From the NCBI RefSeq assembly GCF_039982735.1, contig NZ_JBDWXV010000020.1, forward strand, positions 140,063-204,062: 64,000 bases of DNA, given 5' to 3'. The notes under the pieces are model-generated. The model was not told the origin of the DNA. It was given only the letters and a program-made list of their open reading frames with translations, and did not search any database. The position numbers were made by a program, and so were the translations under genes. This document shows, in pieces, positions 52,425-60,947 of the stretch (positions are counted from its first letter, which is position 1; every line of letters starts with the position of its first letter). Source of the DNA: Saccharospirillum sp039982735. GTDB taxonomy: Bacteria; Pseudomonadota; Gammaproteobacteria; Pseudomonadales; Natronospirillaceae.

Positions 52425-53629
52425 TAACCTGCATCCATATTTGGTGTATCTTCTTGCGGTACAACTTTTGCAGGTGTTTCCCTGATTTTCTGGCTAAGAA
52501 CTTGTTCAATGTCGTCAGGAGTATACGGGAGTCTAGATCCAAAAACTGTTCTCGCTTCACTGTTGCACTCCCCCTTAGTATGAGAAAACTCAAGGGCCTT
52601 CTTCACTGTTCGCGCGAATTCGGTGGCTTTCTCAATCGTTCCATTTATTTCTTCTCCTTTCATACCATTGCGAGGGAAAAGGTTTGACTCCCCTTCTATG
52701 GGGCTAGGCACACCCTCTGCAAGTTGCTGTTTTAGCTCTTTAGAACATATCAAGATTGCTTCGCTGAGGCTATCAAATCCATCATGATCATTAAACGTGT
52801 TAACAACACTGGCCATAAGTGTGATTGACGATGGGCCACCTGCTGTCCAAGTGTAGTCTCTCCATGCCTTAAAGAACCGGCATGTTCTAACCAGCCTTTT
52901 GGGGTATTTAGACTTCTCAGCCTCAAACCAATCATTTATTTGCATTGGATCAGATTTAACCCAATGCTCTTCGTCTCTTCGTGCAAGATATACTTCATCT
53001 GACTCCAGATAGGCTTCCCTTTTGTTCAAACCTTTCAATGCTGCTTGGTCATATGTCTCTAGGAACCGCATATACTGGTCTTTTGGAATCGCATATAAAG
53101 GAATGTCGATATGCATGCTGTTACTAATTTCAATACGTGCACATGTCGGCTTCGAGCCTATAAATTTGTACCCTTTTCTATTTGCATAAATTGCCAAGGC
53201 TGCATCAACTATTTCAAAGAATAGCTGCTTGCTGACAATTGGTTGGTGCCTCATCACTTCAATGGGAAGATATACACCATCGTCAAGATCTAACTGTTGT
53301 TTATCATGACAAGGAAGGTTCATTGTTTGGTATACAAACGAGCCCTGTGTTTTGAATTTTGGTTTAAGCTTCTTAAGCTCTGCTTTTCCACTGGCATCCA
53401 ATGTACGAATGCGCTCCGCTACGTCAGTCGGTATCAGACTGTCGTCTACGCTCCACCCGCGGTTGTCTTGATCAAGGACTGATGCTACTTCTCTGAAAGC
53501 CTGTCTAATTACTTCTCGTATCTCTTTCCTGCGTTCTTTTAAAGACTGCTCTACTTCTTTTCCAGGCGTGATGTTATCTAAGAGTGATTTATTACCTGAT
53601 TCTAATAATTTATCTATATTGTATTTCAT
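52424..53629 (-). CDS. CBASS cyclic dinucleotide synthase, DncV-like CD-NTase
   Basis: 401 residues, homologous to Vibrio cholerae DncV along its whole length. The active site is QGSFVYQTMNLP (Gly96-Ser97), with metal-binding Asp114 and Asp116 in LDLDDGVYLP and Asp175 in SMHIDIPLYAIPKD; CRFFKAWRDYTW and GGPSSITLMA are also DncV-like. The product is probably 3'3'-cGAMP. The protein ends NMDAG, with the C-terminal glycine needed for Cap2 conjugation. Only 4 bp separate it from the phospholipase gene upstream. Confidence 0.93.
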   Translation of the reverse strand: MKYNIDKLLESGNKSLLDNITPGKEVEQSLKERRKEIREVIRQAFREVASVLDQDNRGWSVDDSLIPTDVAERIRTLDASGKAELKKLKPKFKTQGSFVYQTMNLPCHDKQQLDLDDGVYLPIEVMRHQPIVSKQLFFEIVDAALAIYANRKGYKFIGSKPTCARIEISNSMHIDIPLYAIPKDQYMRFLETYDQAALKGLNKREAYLESDEVYLARRDEEHWVKSDPMQINDWFEAEKSKYPKRLVRTCRFFKAWRDYTWTAGGPSSITLMASVVNTFNDHDGFDSLSEAILICSKELKQQLAEGVPSPIEGESNLFPRNGMKGEEINGTIEKATEFARTVKKALEFSHTKGECNSEARTVFGSRLPYTPDDIEQVLSQKIRETPAKVVPQEDTPNMDAG

Positions 53630-53633
53630 ACTA

Positions 53634-54653
53634 TTATACCTCTAATCCACTGTAATGTAGTTTCGAAGGTGTATGCGTAAAAAAACCTTTCAACTGTTTA
53701 CTATTTATTTCACTTTTAACTTTCTCGTACGCTTTTCCTCTTAACATAGCGGCTGCTTCGTCGCTAGAGTTATCCAGTGTTAGGGAAGTGCTTTGATTCT
53801 TTGTATTTGGATCATCTAATGTTAATAGTCTATCTTTCAACATGTGTTTGGCAATGTGGTTATGCATGGTGGAGTTAGCACTCATAGTAAGTTCTATTAG
53901 AGTACTCCCAAAACCCCATGCTTTGAGATAACCCCACCTTTTTTTATTTCGATCAGAATTCAAGGTTATCTTCTCGCTTAATGTGCCAATATTAAGCAGG
54001 TAAACAGATTCTTGTGGCACGTTAAGAAAGTGTATCGCCTCGTGTATGCCAACCAAAGTTGGGGCATTAGCTACCAAGCCTCCATCAATCATTAACGAAT
54101 CTACTACATTAACTGGATCGAAGAATGTAGGAGCCGCAGAGGTGGCTAGTGCAACATCTACTAGCCTTACATTTTTATCAAAAGTAAAACTTATATGGTG
54201 AGGTGTCTTGAAAAACTTTGGTTCGCCTGTGTTGCCATTTATTGAAGGTATAACAACTGGTCGCTCAAGATCTTGTATAACCTTATTTCCAAATTGCCCA
54301 TTCAAAACCTCCTTTAACGCTGACTGGTCATGAAGAGACTTAAAAGCACGATGACATGTGTGAAAAATTTTGCCTATAACAGGCCACCTCCATTTTCTGG
54401 GATTATCAAATATTTTTGTTCGATTTTTATCAATTACTTCCAGAAGTTGCCGCGCGTTCATGCCGGACGCCAGTCCTAGCGCAAGTATGCCGCCAACTGA
54501 AGTGCCAGTTATTAGGTCAAAATGTTTGGCTATGTTGTATGTCGGGTCACTATTATTTTCTGCGAGCTGCTCTTCGAGAAGGGCTAATACTTTAATACTA
54601 TACAACCCCCGAATACCACCTCCGGACAATGAAAGAATTTGAAACCTACTCAC
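53634..54653 (-). CDS. capV: CBASS effector: CapV patatin-like phospholipase
   Basis: 339 residues from a GTG with GGGAG seven bases upstream. Patatin motifs: oxyanion hole SLSGGGIRGLYS, nucleophile Ser52 in GTSVGG, catalytic Asp190 in MIDGGLVANAPT. On binding the cyclic dinucleotide from the CD-NTase it degrades membrane phospholipids and kills the infected cell. First gene of capV-dncV-cap2-cap3, the same order as in Vibrio cholerae El Tor. Confidence 0.92.
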   Translation of the reverse strand: MSRFQILSLSGGGIRGLYSIKVLALLEEQLAENNSDPTYNIAKHFDLITGTSVGGILALGLASGMNARQLLEVIDKNRTKIFDNPRKWRWPVIGKIFHTCHRAFKSLHDQSALKEVLNGQFGNKVIQDLERPVVIPSINGNTGEPKFFKTPHHISFTFDKNVRLVDVALATSAAPTFFDPVNVVDSLMIDGGLVANAPTLVGIHEAIHFLNVPQESVYLLNIGTLSEKITLNSDRNKKRWGYLKAWGFGSTLIELTMSANSTMHNHIAKHMLKDRLLTLDDPNTKNQSTSLTLDNSSDEAAAMLRGKAYEKVKSEINSKQLKGFFTHTPSKLHYSGLEV

Positions 54654-55005
54654 TGAGTTCTCCCATTTTGACCGACGCGTAGTGTTTTTGTTTCTTGATC
54701 TCTATTTGACATGCCATGTACCTTTTAGTGATACGCTATTGAAGCTTGCTTTTAGAAGTTTTTTCTATTCACAAAACACAAGGGTTTATGGACGCTCATC
54801 CGTTACCAGTGACCATAAAGCTACTTATCGTGCAGGGCCTGCAAATCACTAAATGTCCATATATGGTGTTGTTTTGGTGGTGGGCTGTCAATATATAGAT
54901 GTTTGCAAAAATGCGATGCAAGTATTTACTCTCCTCACGGGGCCCATGTAGAGGGCTTTGGATGCCTTAAATTTTTTAAGTAGATCCGCGAGCAAACACG
55001 GCTAT

Positions 55006-55048
55006 GTAGACATCCACCGTTACAGTTTGTAATTACGATGGATGTCTG
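55006..55048 (+). repeat. GTAG-type REP hairpin, copy 1
   Basis: GTAG followed by ACATCCACC, then GTTACAGTTTGTAATT, then CGATGGATGTC. The outer arms pair, and TTACA/TGTAA forms an inner stem. It has the same interior as the copies at 57009 and 57094. A GTAG tetranucleotide next to an imperfect palindrome is the hallmark of REP sequences acted on by RAYT transposases, and one is encoded at 59.8-60.8 kb. Confidence 0.75.
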
Positions 55049-55128
55049 TTTATTTTGCGTAGTTAGTTTGGAATCGACTGGCTCCGCCGAGCCGAAAAAG
55101 CAGGTAACCCTAAGACAGAGCTAGCCTA

Positions 55129-55203
55129 GACACCCACTCTAAGTGGCTATCACAGATATCATTTCTATAGTCTTTAGCTATCTCTAGTAATGGGTGTCCA
55201 GTT
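55129..55203. repeat. Longer REP-related inverted structure
   Basis: Left arm TAGACACCCACT and right arm AATGGGTGTCCAG are the REP arms seen in the 43-base copies, here separated by about 50 bases that include GTGGCTATCAC. It may be a decayed REPIN (two REPs with a spacer). Confidence 0.5.
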
Positions 55204-55366
55204 TCTCTAAGTGAAAAGTCATTTGGCGATGTATGGTGATGACGGTCTGCGCACGGAAAAGCGGAGAACTAATATTGTGGTGGGTGTCTAGATAAGCCTT
55301 GTAGTTTTGTCGGACACTATTGAAATGTTACCTGAGTTACTCTAATGATGTTCAATTCCAACATTG

Positions 55367-56707
55367 CTATCGCGATAGGTCCAGCAATGGCATATCCAAA
55401 CTAACCCCAACGCGAACGGCCTCAGTCTTAAACGTATAACTGCTTGTTAGCGCCAAGGGCAAATCATTCCACCCAACCGACAGGCCCACAGAGGGTGATA
55501 TCAATTCCTCCCACTGAAAGCTCGATGTCGAATCCTCCTCCAGGGCAGCCACGGTCGGACCGGCGAAGTCGATAATACCGATCATGATGCCTACGGGATA
55601 GCCGTTTAGGTTGTAGCTGCCTTCAAGTCCAATGGGAAGGGTGGCAATGGTGTCGTCCAGTTGTGAATCGTAGGCAATGCCGAAGTAAGCCTGGGCTGTT
55701 AGGTTGAAGGTAAATTGTCGTTTGGTACCGAAGCTCACCTCGTCCGCCAGGTAGGTATTGAGTGCAGTTTCCACGCTGTTGGCATTGTCGGCGTCGGCGA
55801 GTTTGGCGCTTAGGAAGATGAAATCCTTGAAGCGATTATAGGCTTTTTCAGTTCGCAGATCAGGCTTGGCATCTTCAAGCTTGCTGAAGATATAGAGCAG
55901 TTTCACTTCATAGTTGTCGGAATCAGCGACCTCCGCCAGTTCCTGCAGTTGATTTTCTGTGATCCCCGTGGCCTGCATGAAGGTGTAGGCGGTCAATGCT
56001 AGGGCGATATTCCGAGTGTTGACTTCAACGCCCTCAAAATAGATCGGGATGTCAGTTAATGCAGCGGTACTATTCTTGAAAGCTGTAAGGGTGTCGTCAA
56101 ATTTTACGATCACATTCGTGATGGCCAGAGAGCCGTCATTAGCAACGGAGCAGACGTCTCCTCTGGATTCCATGACAAGTGTCTGCAGGTCGTACAGATT
56201 ATTGATGTAGGTATTGATGGAATCAGAGAAACGATTGATGAGGATTCGTTCTTCGGGGGTGGCGGAAAAAGGGATAAAATCCAAATCGATCAGTTCACCT
56301 GTTTGAGGGGATTTGGCCTGAAACTTCTGAAGGAAGTCTTCGATGTAGGCGTCCCGAGTTGTCGCTGCAAAGGTTTCTATCTTGTCTTCATCCAGCACTT
56401 GGAGCATTGCAATGCCAAAGTAGCGCTCCAGATCGCGTTCGAATTGGGTCTGCCAAGTCTCGGGGTTGAAGTTGATGGCATTCATCAGGCCGACGGTTTC
56501 GATGCTGGAATAGACATTCGGGTAGTAACATTGAAGGTAGCTGTTATCCAATAAGTGCTTCTCGACGATGTAGTTGAAATTCTTCGTGGACAGTGATGCA
56601 AGGTAGTTGGCGACGCCTTCGACCCGAGGGTCGGATTCCGCACGGACAAAACTGCTGGATATAGCGGCGATTACTAACAGCAGGGGCGCTAGGCGAAGCT
56701 TTTGCAC
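55367..56707 (-). CDS. Orphan secreted protein of unknown function, possibly beta-barrel at C-terminus
   Basis: 446 residues with a clear Sec signal peptide (MQKLRLAPLLLVIAAISSSF, cleavage near VRAES). The first about 330 residues are mainly helical, with two Cys (CYYPNVY; GDVCSV) that could form a disulfide. The last about 110 residues alternate hydrophobic and polar residues (FTFNLTAQAYFGIAY; LEGSYNLNGYPVGIMIGII; VGVSLDMPLLDL), as outer-membrane beta strands do. I do not recognise the family. It stands alone between CBASS and the intron, with base composition closer to the core genome than CBASS. A periplasmic or outer-membrane role is inference. Confidence 0.7.
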   Translation of the reverse strand: MQKLRLAPLLLVIAAISSSFVRAESDPRVEGVANYLASLSTKNFNYIVEKHLLDNSYLQCYYPNVYSSIETVGLMNAINFNPETWQTQFERDLERYFGIAMLQVLDEDKIETFAATTRDAYIEDFLQKFQAKSPQTGELIDLDFIPFSATPEERILINRFSDSINTYINNLYDLQTLVMESRGDVCSVANDGSLAITNVIVKFDDTLTAFKNSTAALTDIPIYFEGVEVNTRNIALALTAYTFMQATGITENQLQELAEVADSDNYEVKLLYIFSKLEDAKPDLRTEKAYNRFKDFIFLSAKLADADNANSVETALNTYLADEVSFGTKRQFTFNLTAQAYFGIAYDSQLDDTIATLPIGLEGSYNLNGYPVGIMIGIIDFAGPTVAALEEDSTSSFQWEELISPSVGLSVGWNDLPLALTSSYTFKTEAVRVGVSLDMPLLDLSR

Positions 56708-57008
56708 AAAGAGTCTCCATCTTATTATCCGTCCATTCGAGTACCGACTCGCTCAGGTACAAAGTGAGAGTTCGACATCAAGTGGCAATTGAGTTTCAGT
56801 GATCACTCAAGCGATATCATTCCATTTTAGGCAGTATAATCAATGAATCACAATCTTTGGGTGTCGTTTGTGTCTGCTTTTTATCCATCCGCTGACAGCC
56901 CGTCAGTGGATGTTCTCGATTTTATACCATGCCTCTGAATGTAGCATATTAGTGGCCATCGTCCACAAATTCCGACGCTATACGGGTACTTATTCTGAAG
57001 AAGGGTAT

Positions 57009-57052
57009 GAAGACACCCACCGTTACAGTTTGTAATTGCGAGGGGTGTCCAG
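57009..57052 (+). repeat. GTAG-type REP hairpin, copy 2 (GAAG variant)
   Basis: GAAG then ACACCCACC, GTTACAGTTTGTAATT, GCGAGGGGTGTCCAG. Outer arms pair apart from one or two positions, with inner stem TTACA/TGTAA as in the other copies. Confidence 0.75.
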
Positions 57053-57093
57053 CTATTTTCGTTATGCGAAACCGCAGTCACCTAACAGACTAC

Positions 57094-57137
57094 GTAGACA
57101 CCCATCGTTACAGTATGTAATTGTGATGGGTGTCCAG
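57094..57137 (+). repeat. GTAG-type REP hairpin, copy 3
   Basis: GTAG then ACACCCATC, GTTACAGTATGTAATT, GTGATGGGTGTCCAG. The best-preserved copy: GACACCCATC/GATGGGTGTC pair perfectly over ten bases and TTACA/TGTAA form the inner stem. Same orientation as copy 2, 85 bp away. Confidence 0.8.
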
Positions 57138-57193
57138 CCAGATTTGAGCCAGATTTGTTCCCAGGAATTTACCTGAGCTAATAGGGACACCCA

Positions 57194-59122
57194 GTGCGCC
57201 GGGCAAAGCCGGTAGAAGATTGGAGGTGAAAGCCCTCTATCTGGTAAGGGCTAGCAACCCGCCAGGACCTCGAGTCATGGGCCACTGCTCGTAAGGGTCG
57301 GGGTTAAGCGTTGACAGAGGAACGTGCAGGCACAGTATTGAGCTCCGAGATCACATCCCGAGAATGCCGACCTTGTTGGGTGATGGGGAAGGCAACACGG
57401 CTGCAGAACGCTATTGCGAGTAATGCGGCCGATTCTCCGGAGTCGTTAGACCTGTTGCATGTACGGATGTCTTTTACACGAAACCCGGGAGGTCCTGCGT
57501 TGCGTGGTTGCCTGCCAACCACAAGGTCGGGAAAGCCCAAAAAGCGTCGCCCGAACCGGTGCAATGCAGGAAGTCGGATAGCGCCATAGTAGTGAGGAAG
57601 CCAGCGAACAACGAAGGCCACTGCATGCAGTGGTTAACAGCGGAGCCGGTGGAGCGAAGGGCGCTAACAAAGAGGAACCTGGAACCAAAGCGAGTGTGAC
57701 CATGACACAGAGCGTGGGAAAAACGCTGACAGGACTGGTTCGAGTACGCCAATCGGCAAAACGGAACCCTAAACAGCGATTCAACAATCTGCTGAAACAC
57801 CTGACACCGGAGCTGCTGCGGCAGGCGTATTACGCGCTGAATGCCAAGGCGGCTAAAGGCGTCGACGATGTGAGCTGGGAAGACTATGGGCAAGAACTTG
57901 AGGCCCATATCACCGACCTGTGCACACGCGTCCACACCAACCGGTTCAAACCCCAGCCCGTAAAACGCATCTGGATACCCAAGGCAGATGGACAGCAACG
58001 CCCGATCGGCATTACCACGATCGAGGACAAGGTCGTTCAACAAGCCGTTGTGTGGGTATTGGAGGCGATTTATGAGGTCGACTTTCTGGGCTTTAGCTAC
58101 GGCTTCAGACCGGGGCGAAGTCAACACCACGCCCTGGATGCCGTCTATGTAGCCATCGCCTCTCGGAAAGTAAACTGGTTGCTGGATGCAGACATCAAAC
58201 GCTTCTTCGACACTCTCCAGCATGACTGGATGATGACGTTCCTGGAGCATCGAATCGCCGATCCACGGCTGCTACGGATAGTGGAGCGTACGCTAAAATG
58301 CGGCGTAGTGGACGAGGGGAGGAAGACCAAAACAGAGGCAGGTACGCCGCAAGGCGCGGTCTTGTCACCGCTGCTGGCGAATATCTACCAGCACTATGCA
58401 CTGGATCTATGGGTAAGGCAGTGGCGCTATCGTCACTCGCGAGGCGCGATGTACGCAGTACGCTACGCGGATGACAGCCTCTACTGCTTTCAGTGTCTGG
58501 ATGACGGTAAACGGTTCCAACGGGCACTTGAGCAACGGCTGGATAAGTTCGGCCTGTCGCTCAACCCGGAGAAAACCCGGCTGGTGGAGTTCGGGCGTTT
58601 TGCCAAGAGCAATCGTCGCGAGCGCGGCATGGGGAAGCCGGACACCTTCGACTTCCTGGGCTTCACGCACTTCTGTTCAGTGCGTTGGAGCACCGGCGAA
58701 TTTGCCTTAAGGCGAATCACTGTGGCCAAGCGACAACGAGCGAAGATCGCTGCGATCAAAAAGCAGTTGAAGCTAAATCTGCACCGTCCTGTAGTAGAGG
58801 TCGGGCAGTGGCTCAGGAAGGTGGTTACCGGTTATCTGAACTATTACGCCGTACCCGGAAACCATGTAGCCATGAAAGCCTTCCGCACAGAAGTGTGCAA
58901 GGCCTGGTACAAGGCACTGCGCCGACGCAGTCAAAAAGCTGGCTGCTTACAGTGGTACAAGTTCCAGAAGTTAGTTAGGCTGTTTATGCCCCCAGTGCGC
59001 GTGGTCCATCCATATCCGGTTTACCGATTTGGTGGTTGACTCGACGTAGGAGCCGTATGTGTTAGTAGCGCACGTACAGATCTGTGCGGGGGGTGCCGGG
59101 TGACCGGCATTCCTACCGCGAC
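57194..59122 (+). mobile_element. Group II intron (bacterial class C-like) inserted in a hairpin
   Basis: The 5' end GTGCGCC fits the GUGYG consensus. A typical structured first 400 bases and a reverse transcriptase frame follow, then a domain V-like block at about 59050-59082 (GAGCCGTATG...CGCACGTAC) and a domain VI hairpin; the 3' end is placed at the AC at 59121-59122. Joining the flanks restores the arms AGGGACACCC (57183-57192) and GGGTGTCCCT (59162-59171), so the insertion lies just inside a stem-loop, the known habit of class C introns. Domain V has two mismatched positions compared with the usual form and no GAAA loop. Confidence 0.85.
57702..59039 (+). CDS. ltrA: Group II intron-encoded reverse transcriptase/maturase (LtrA-like)
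   Basis: 445 residues from the ATG at 57702; an in-frame GTG at 57630 would add 24 residues. Reverse transcriptase blocks: KPQPVKRIWIPKADGQQRPIG, FSYGFRPGRSQHHALD, LDADIKRFFDT, GTPQGAVLSPLLANIY, and active site VRYADDS. The maturase/GIIM domain follows (VGQWLRKVVTGYLNYYAVPGN). No endonuclease domain, as usual for class C. It supports intron splicing and retrohoming. Confidence 0.93.
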   Translation: MTQSVGKTLTGLVRVRQSAKRNPKQRFNNLLKHLTPELLRQAYYALNAKAAKGVDDVSWEDYGQELEAHITDLCTRVHTNRFKPQPVKRIWIPKADGQQRPIGITTIEDKVVQQAVVWVLEAIYEVDFLGFSYGFRPGRSQHHALDAVYVAIASRKVNWLLDADIKRFFDTLQHDWMMTFLEHRIADPRLLRIVERTLKCGVVDEGRKTKTEAGTPQGAVLSPLLANIYQHYALDLWVRQWRYRHSRGAMYAVRYADDSLYCFQCLDDGKRFQRALEQRLDKFGLSLNPEKTRLVEFGRFAKSNRRERGMGKPDTFDFLGFTHFCSVRWSTGEFALRRITVAKRQRAKIAAIKKQLKLNLHRPVVEVGQWLRKVVTGYLNYYAVPGNHVAMKAFRTEVCKAWYKALRRRSQKAGCLQWYKFQKLVRLFMPPVRVVHPYPVYRFGG

Positions 59123-59140
59123 CATAGTGGACTAATAGGA

Positions 59141-59262
59141 CAGCCATCATAGTAGACAGCAGGGTGTCCCTTGAACGCGGCATAGTGCCTTGCGCTGACG
59201 GTATGGATGAGCTAATACTGTATAAAAGACTGGTTGCATGTTGATGAGTTAAGCCTTTAGGA
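59141..59262 (-). pseudogene. 5' remnant of a second RAYT (IS200-like) transposase gene
   Basis: On the minus strand the ATG at 59183 opens MPRSR, like MPRAR of the intact transposase at 60772. The roughly 80 bases upstream of both ATGs align (ATGCCGCG/ATGCCACG, CTGACGG, CTGTATAAA, AAGCCTTT/AAGTCTTT). After five codons the remnant jumps to GGGACACCCTGCTGTCTACTATGAT, which resembles the codons for EGTPYYH in the intact gene. The coding region then breaks up at the intron. It is thus a truncated transposase end. Confidence 0.65.
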
Positions 59263-59380
59263 AGGTGTCTCAGTTACGTCACTGAGGCGTTAGCAAATTT
59301 CCACTTTAATTGTGCCGACTAGCGCCGGACTGATGATGACATTCAGCTGAGTTAATGCGGGATTCTTCAATTTAATGCCA

Positions 59381-59611
59381 TCATTCCTGCGATTGGTTAG
59401 GGACCCTCAGTCTTCCATAGTGCTCTTTATACGCCTCCCATTCAGCATTGATGATAGCCTGTTGCGGATTCACCACTGATAACTTATAGACTCGGTCCAG
59501 ATACACCAAAAAATAGGCAAAGACGACGATAAGGAGGATGACACCTATGGACTGTCCCGAAAACCTAAACTTAAAACCCTTCGGGCCTTCTAAAGACTGC
59601 AAACAGGACAC
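59381..59611 (-). CDS. Small putative membrane protein
   Basis: 76 residues with one predicted membrane helix (SIGVILLIVVFAYFLVYL) and a basic/acidic tail (AEWEAYKEHYGRLRVPNQSQE). I know no family for it, and no strong ribosome-binding site was seen, so this may be a chance frame, although the composition is protein-like. It lies between the intron flank and the transposase gene. Confidence 0.35.
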   Translation of the reverse strand: MSCLQSLEGPKGFKFRFSGQSIGVILLIVVFAYFLVYLDRVYKLSVVNPQQAIINAEWEAYKEHYGRLRVPNQSQE

Positions 59612-59782
59612 CCAAGCTAGTGGACTTTAAATGAAATTTGAACTTTGAAGTGAAAAGTCTTCTAGCAAAAAAAGGGTGGGGGCAGCCCGTACAAGGAAAA
59701 TCGGAGTTTTTGGCCAAAAACCGTGGATTTCAGGCATAGGAAAGCCTCAGGAAACCCTGATAATTGATTCTGGGCGGGTGAA

Positions 59783-60772
59783 TTAGGCTAGCTGTGTAGC
59801 AGCCTCTAGCCCCGGTGTTCGCTGGTATCCAAACCGCTGACACTTGGCTTTGATAGATATTACTGTTCCCACTAAACCCTTGAATTGACTCTCGAAATTC
59901 TGAGTGTTGTAAATCCAGTAGTCGGTATCGATGTTGAGTCGATCGAGAATAGGTGGAATATTCTGATCGATGCTTCCTCGCTTGTCTGTACGAATCTGCC
60001 TTCCGGTCCAGTCAACCAGTTCCAGGTAATCCTGTAACCGAAAGGGCAGGCCTGTAGGCATGTCCTGGCGGGGGTATCCTACGAATGGAAACAAGGATCT
60101 TGGTTGCTTTGGTTCATGGCTTTCAGGTTCGCTTCGAGCCGTATTGATGCGCTCTTTGACGGACGTAAAGTCAGAGGTCTCAGGAGTATCGGCCATCTGG
60201 GCGCGAATAGGGTTTAAATCGACATAGGCCAGGCAGGTTGCGAGGGCCGTTTCATCGAGCAAGGCCTGGGATTTGAATCTGCCTTCCCAGAAACGCCCCG
60301 TACAGCTGTCTTCAGCGTTGGCCTGGCGTGCGATGTCTTCGTTCAAGGCCCGCATGAACCAACTGATCGACATAAGGCGCTCACGCCATTCTGTTACGAG
60401 CTCTGAGAGGACTTTAAATTGCTCTTCATACAGGTCTTTACCGGCCAAATACTCATGGCTTAGAAAATTGCCAGCAGACAGGGTGTGCCAGCGTTGAATG
60501 ACCTCGGTATCCGACCAGGTGTTGGCTTTCTCAGCGTTAATGTGAAGAACGACATGGTAATGGTTGGACATGATGGCATAGGCGCAGATATCGAGCGCAT
60601 ACACCTCGGCCAAGGCCAGCATGCGCTGTTCAATCCAGCCTCGGCGGTGTTCGTAGTCGTTACCGGAGTGTTCATCACGGCCGCACAGAAAGGCGCGGCG
60701 CACGCAACGGGAGGTGCAATGATAGTAGGGTGTCCCCTCCAGGGCGATCTGGCTTTTCCTTGCACGTGGCAT
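59783..60772 (-). CDS. REP-associated tyrosine transposase (RAYT, IS200/IS605-like Y1)
   Basis: 329 residues. The N-terminus MPRARKSQIALEGTPYYHCT and the HUH motif His71-x-His73 in YAIMSNHYHVVLHIN are typical, as is the segment YVDLNPIRAQMA. Such single-domain transposases are single-copy, are not flanked by IS ends, and act on REP hairpins with a GTAG/GGAG tetranucleotide. GTAG-type hairpins at 55.0 and 57.0-57.1 kb fit as its substrates. The long C-terminal extension (about residues 230-329) is common in this RAYT subgroup. Confidence 0.88.
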   Translation of the reverse strand: MPRARKSQIALEGTPYYHCTSRCVRRAFLCGRDEHSGNDYEHRRGWIEQRMLALAEVYALDICAYAIMSNHYHVVLHINAEKANTWSDTEVIQRWHTLSAGNFLSHEYLAGKDLYEEQFKVLSELVTEWRERLMSISWFMRALNEDIARQANAEDSCTGRFWEGRFKSQALLDETALATCLAYVDLNPIRAQMADTPETSDFTSVKERINTARSEPESHEPKQPRSLFPFVGYPRQDMPTGLPFRLQDYLELVDWTGRQIRTDKRGSIDQNIPPILDRLNIDTDYWIYNTQNFESQFKGLVGTVISIKAKCQRFGYQRTPGLEAATQLA

Positions 60773-60947
60773 TGTGTCTTACCCTGACGGCCCAGTATAT
60801 CAATGCTGTATAAAGTACTGTATTGATTTCTGAGGGTCAAGTCTTTGTGTGGGTGTCTTCGTTAAGAAAGTAGGTGTTCACTAAGAAGGTAAGGATAAGC
60901 CACCCGTCCAGAACATTGAGAAGGATGTTCTGGTTGCTTGTCTATTA

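Larger units (their letters stand above)
54654..55366. other. Intergenic region between CBASS and the orphan secreted protein
   Basis: 713 bp, AT-rich, without a supported gene. It must hold the CBASS promoter. It carries a GTAG-type REP hairpin at 55006-55048, a longer imperfect structure with arms TAGACACCCACT and AATGGGTGTCCAG at 55129-55203, and a half element GTGGTGGGTGTCTAG near 55280-55295. No clear sigma-70 promoter was identified. Confidence 0.5.
56708..57193. other. Intergenic region before the group II intron
   Basis: 486 bp without a gene. It holds two GTAG/GAAG-type REP hairpins 85 bp apart (57009 and 57094) and the left half of the hairpin that the intron split (57183-57192). 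Nothing else is supported. Confidence 0.5.

Noticed and set aside
55006..57137. GACACCC hairpins as integron attC sites
   Set aside because: No RYYYAAC/GTTRRRY core sites, no integron integrase in the window and no cassette-like gene order. The GTAG tetranucleotide and a nearby RAYT fit REP elements better.
58971..59183. Small minus-strand gene starting MPRSRDTLL
   Set aside because: Only the first few codons resemble the RAYT N-terminus; the rest runs antisense through intron domains V and VI and the end of the maturase gene. Treated as a transposase remnant.
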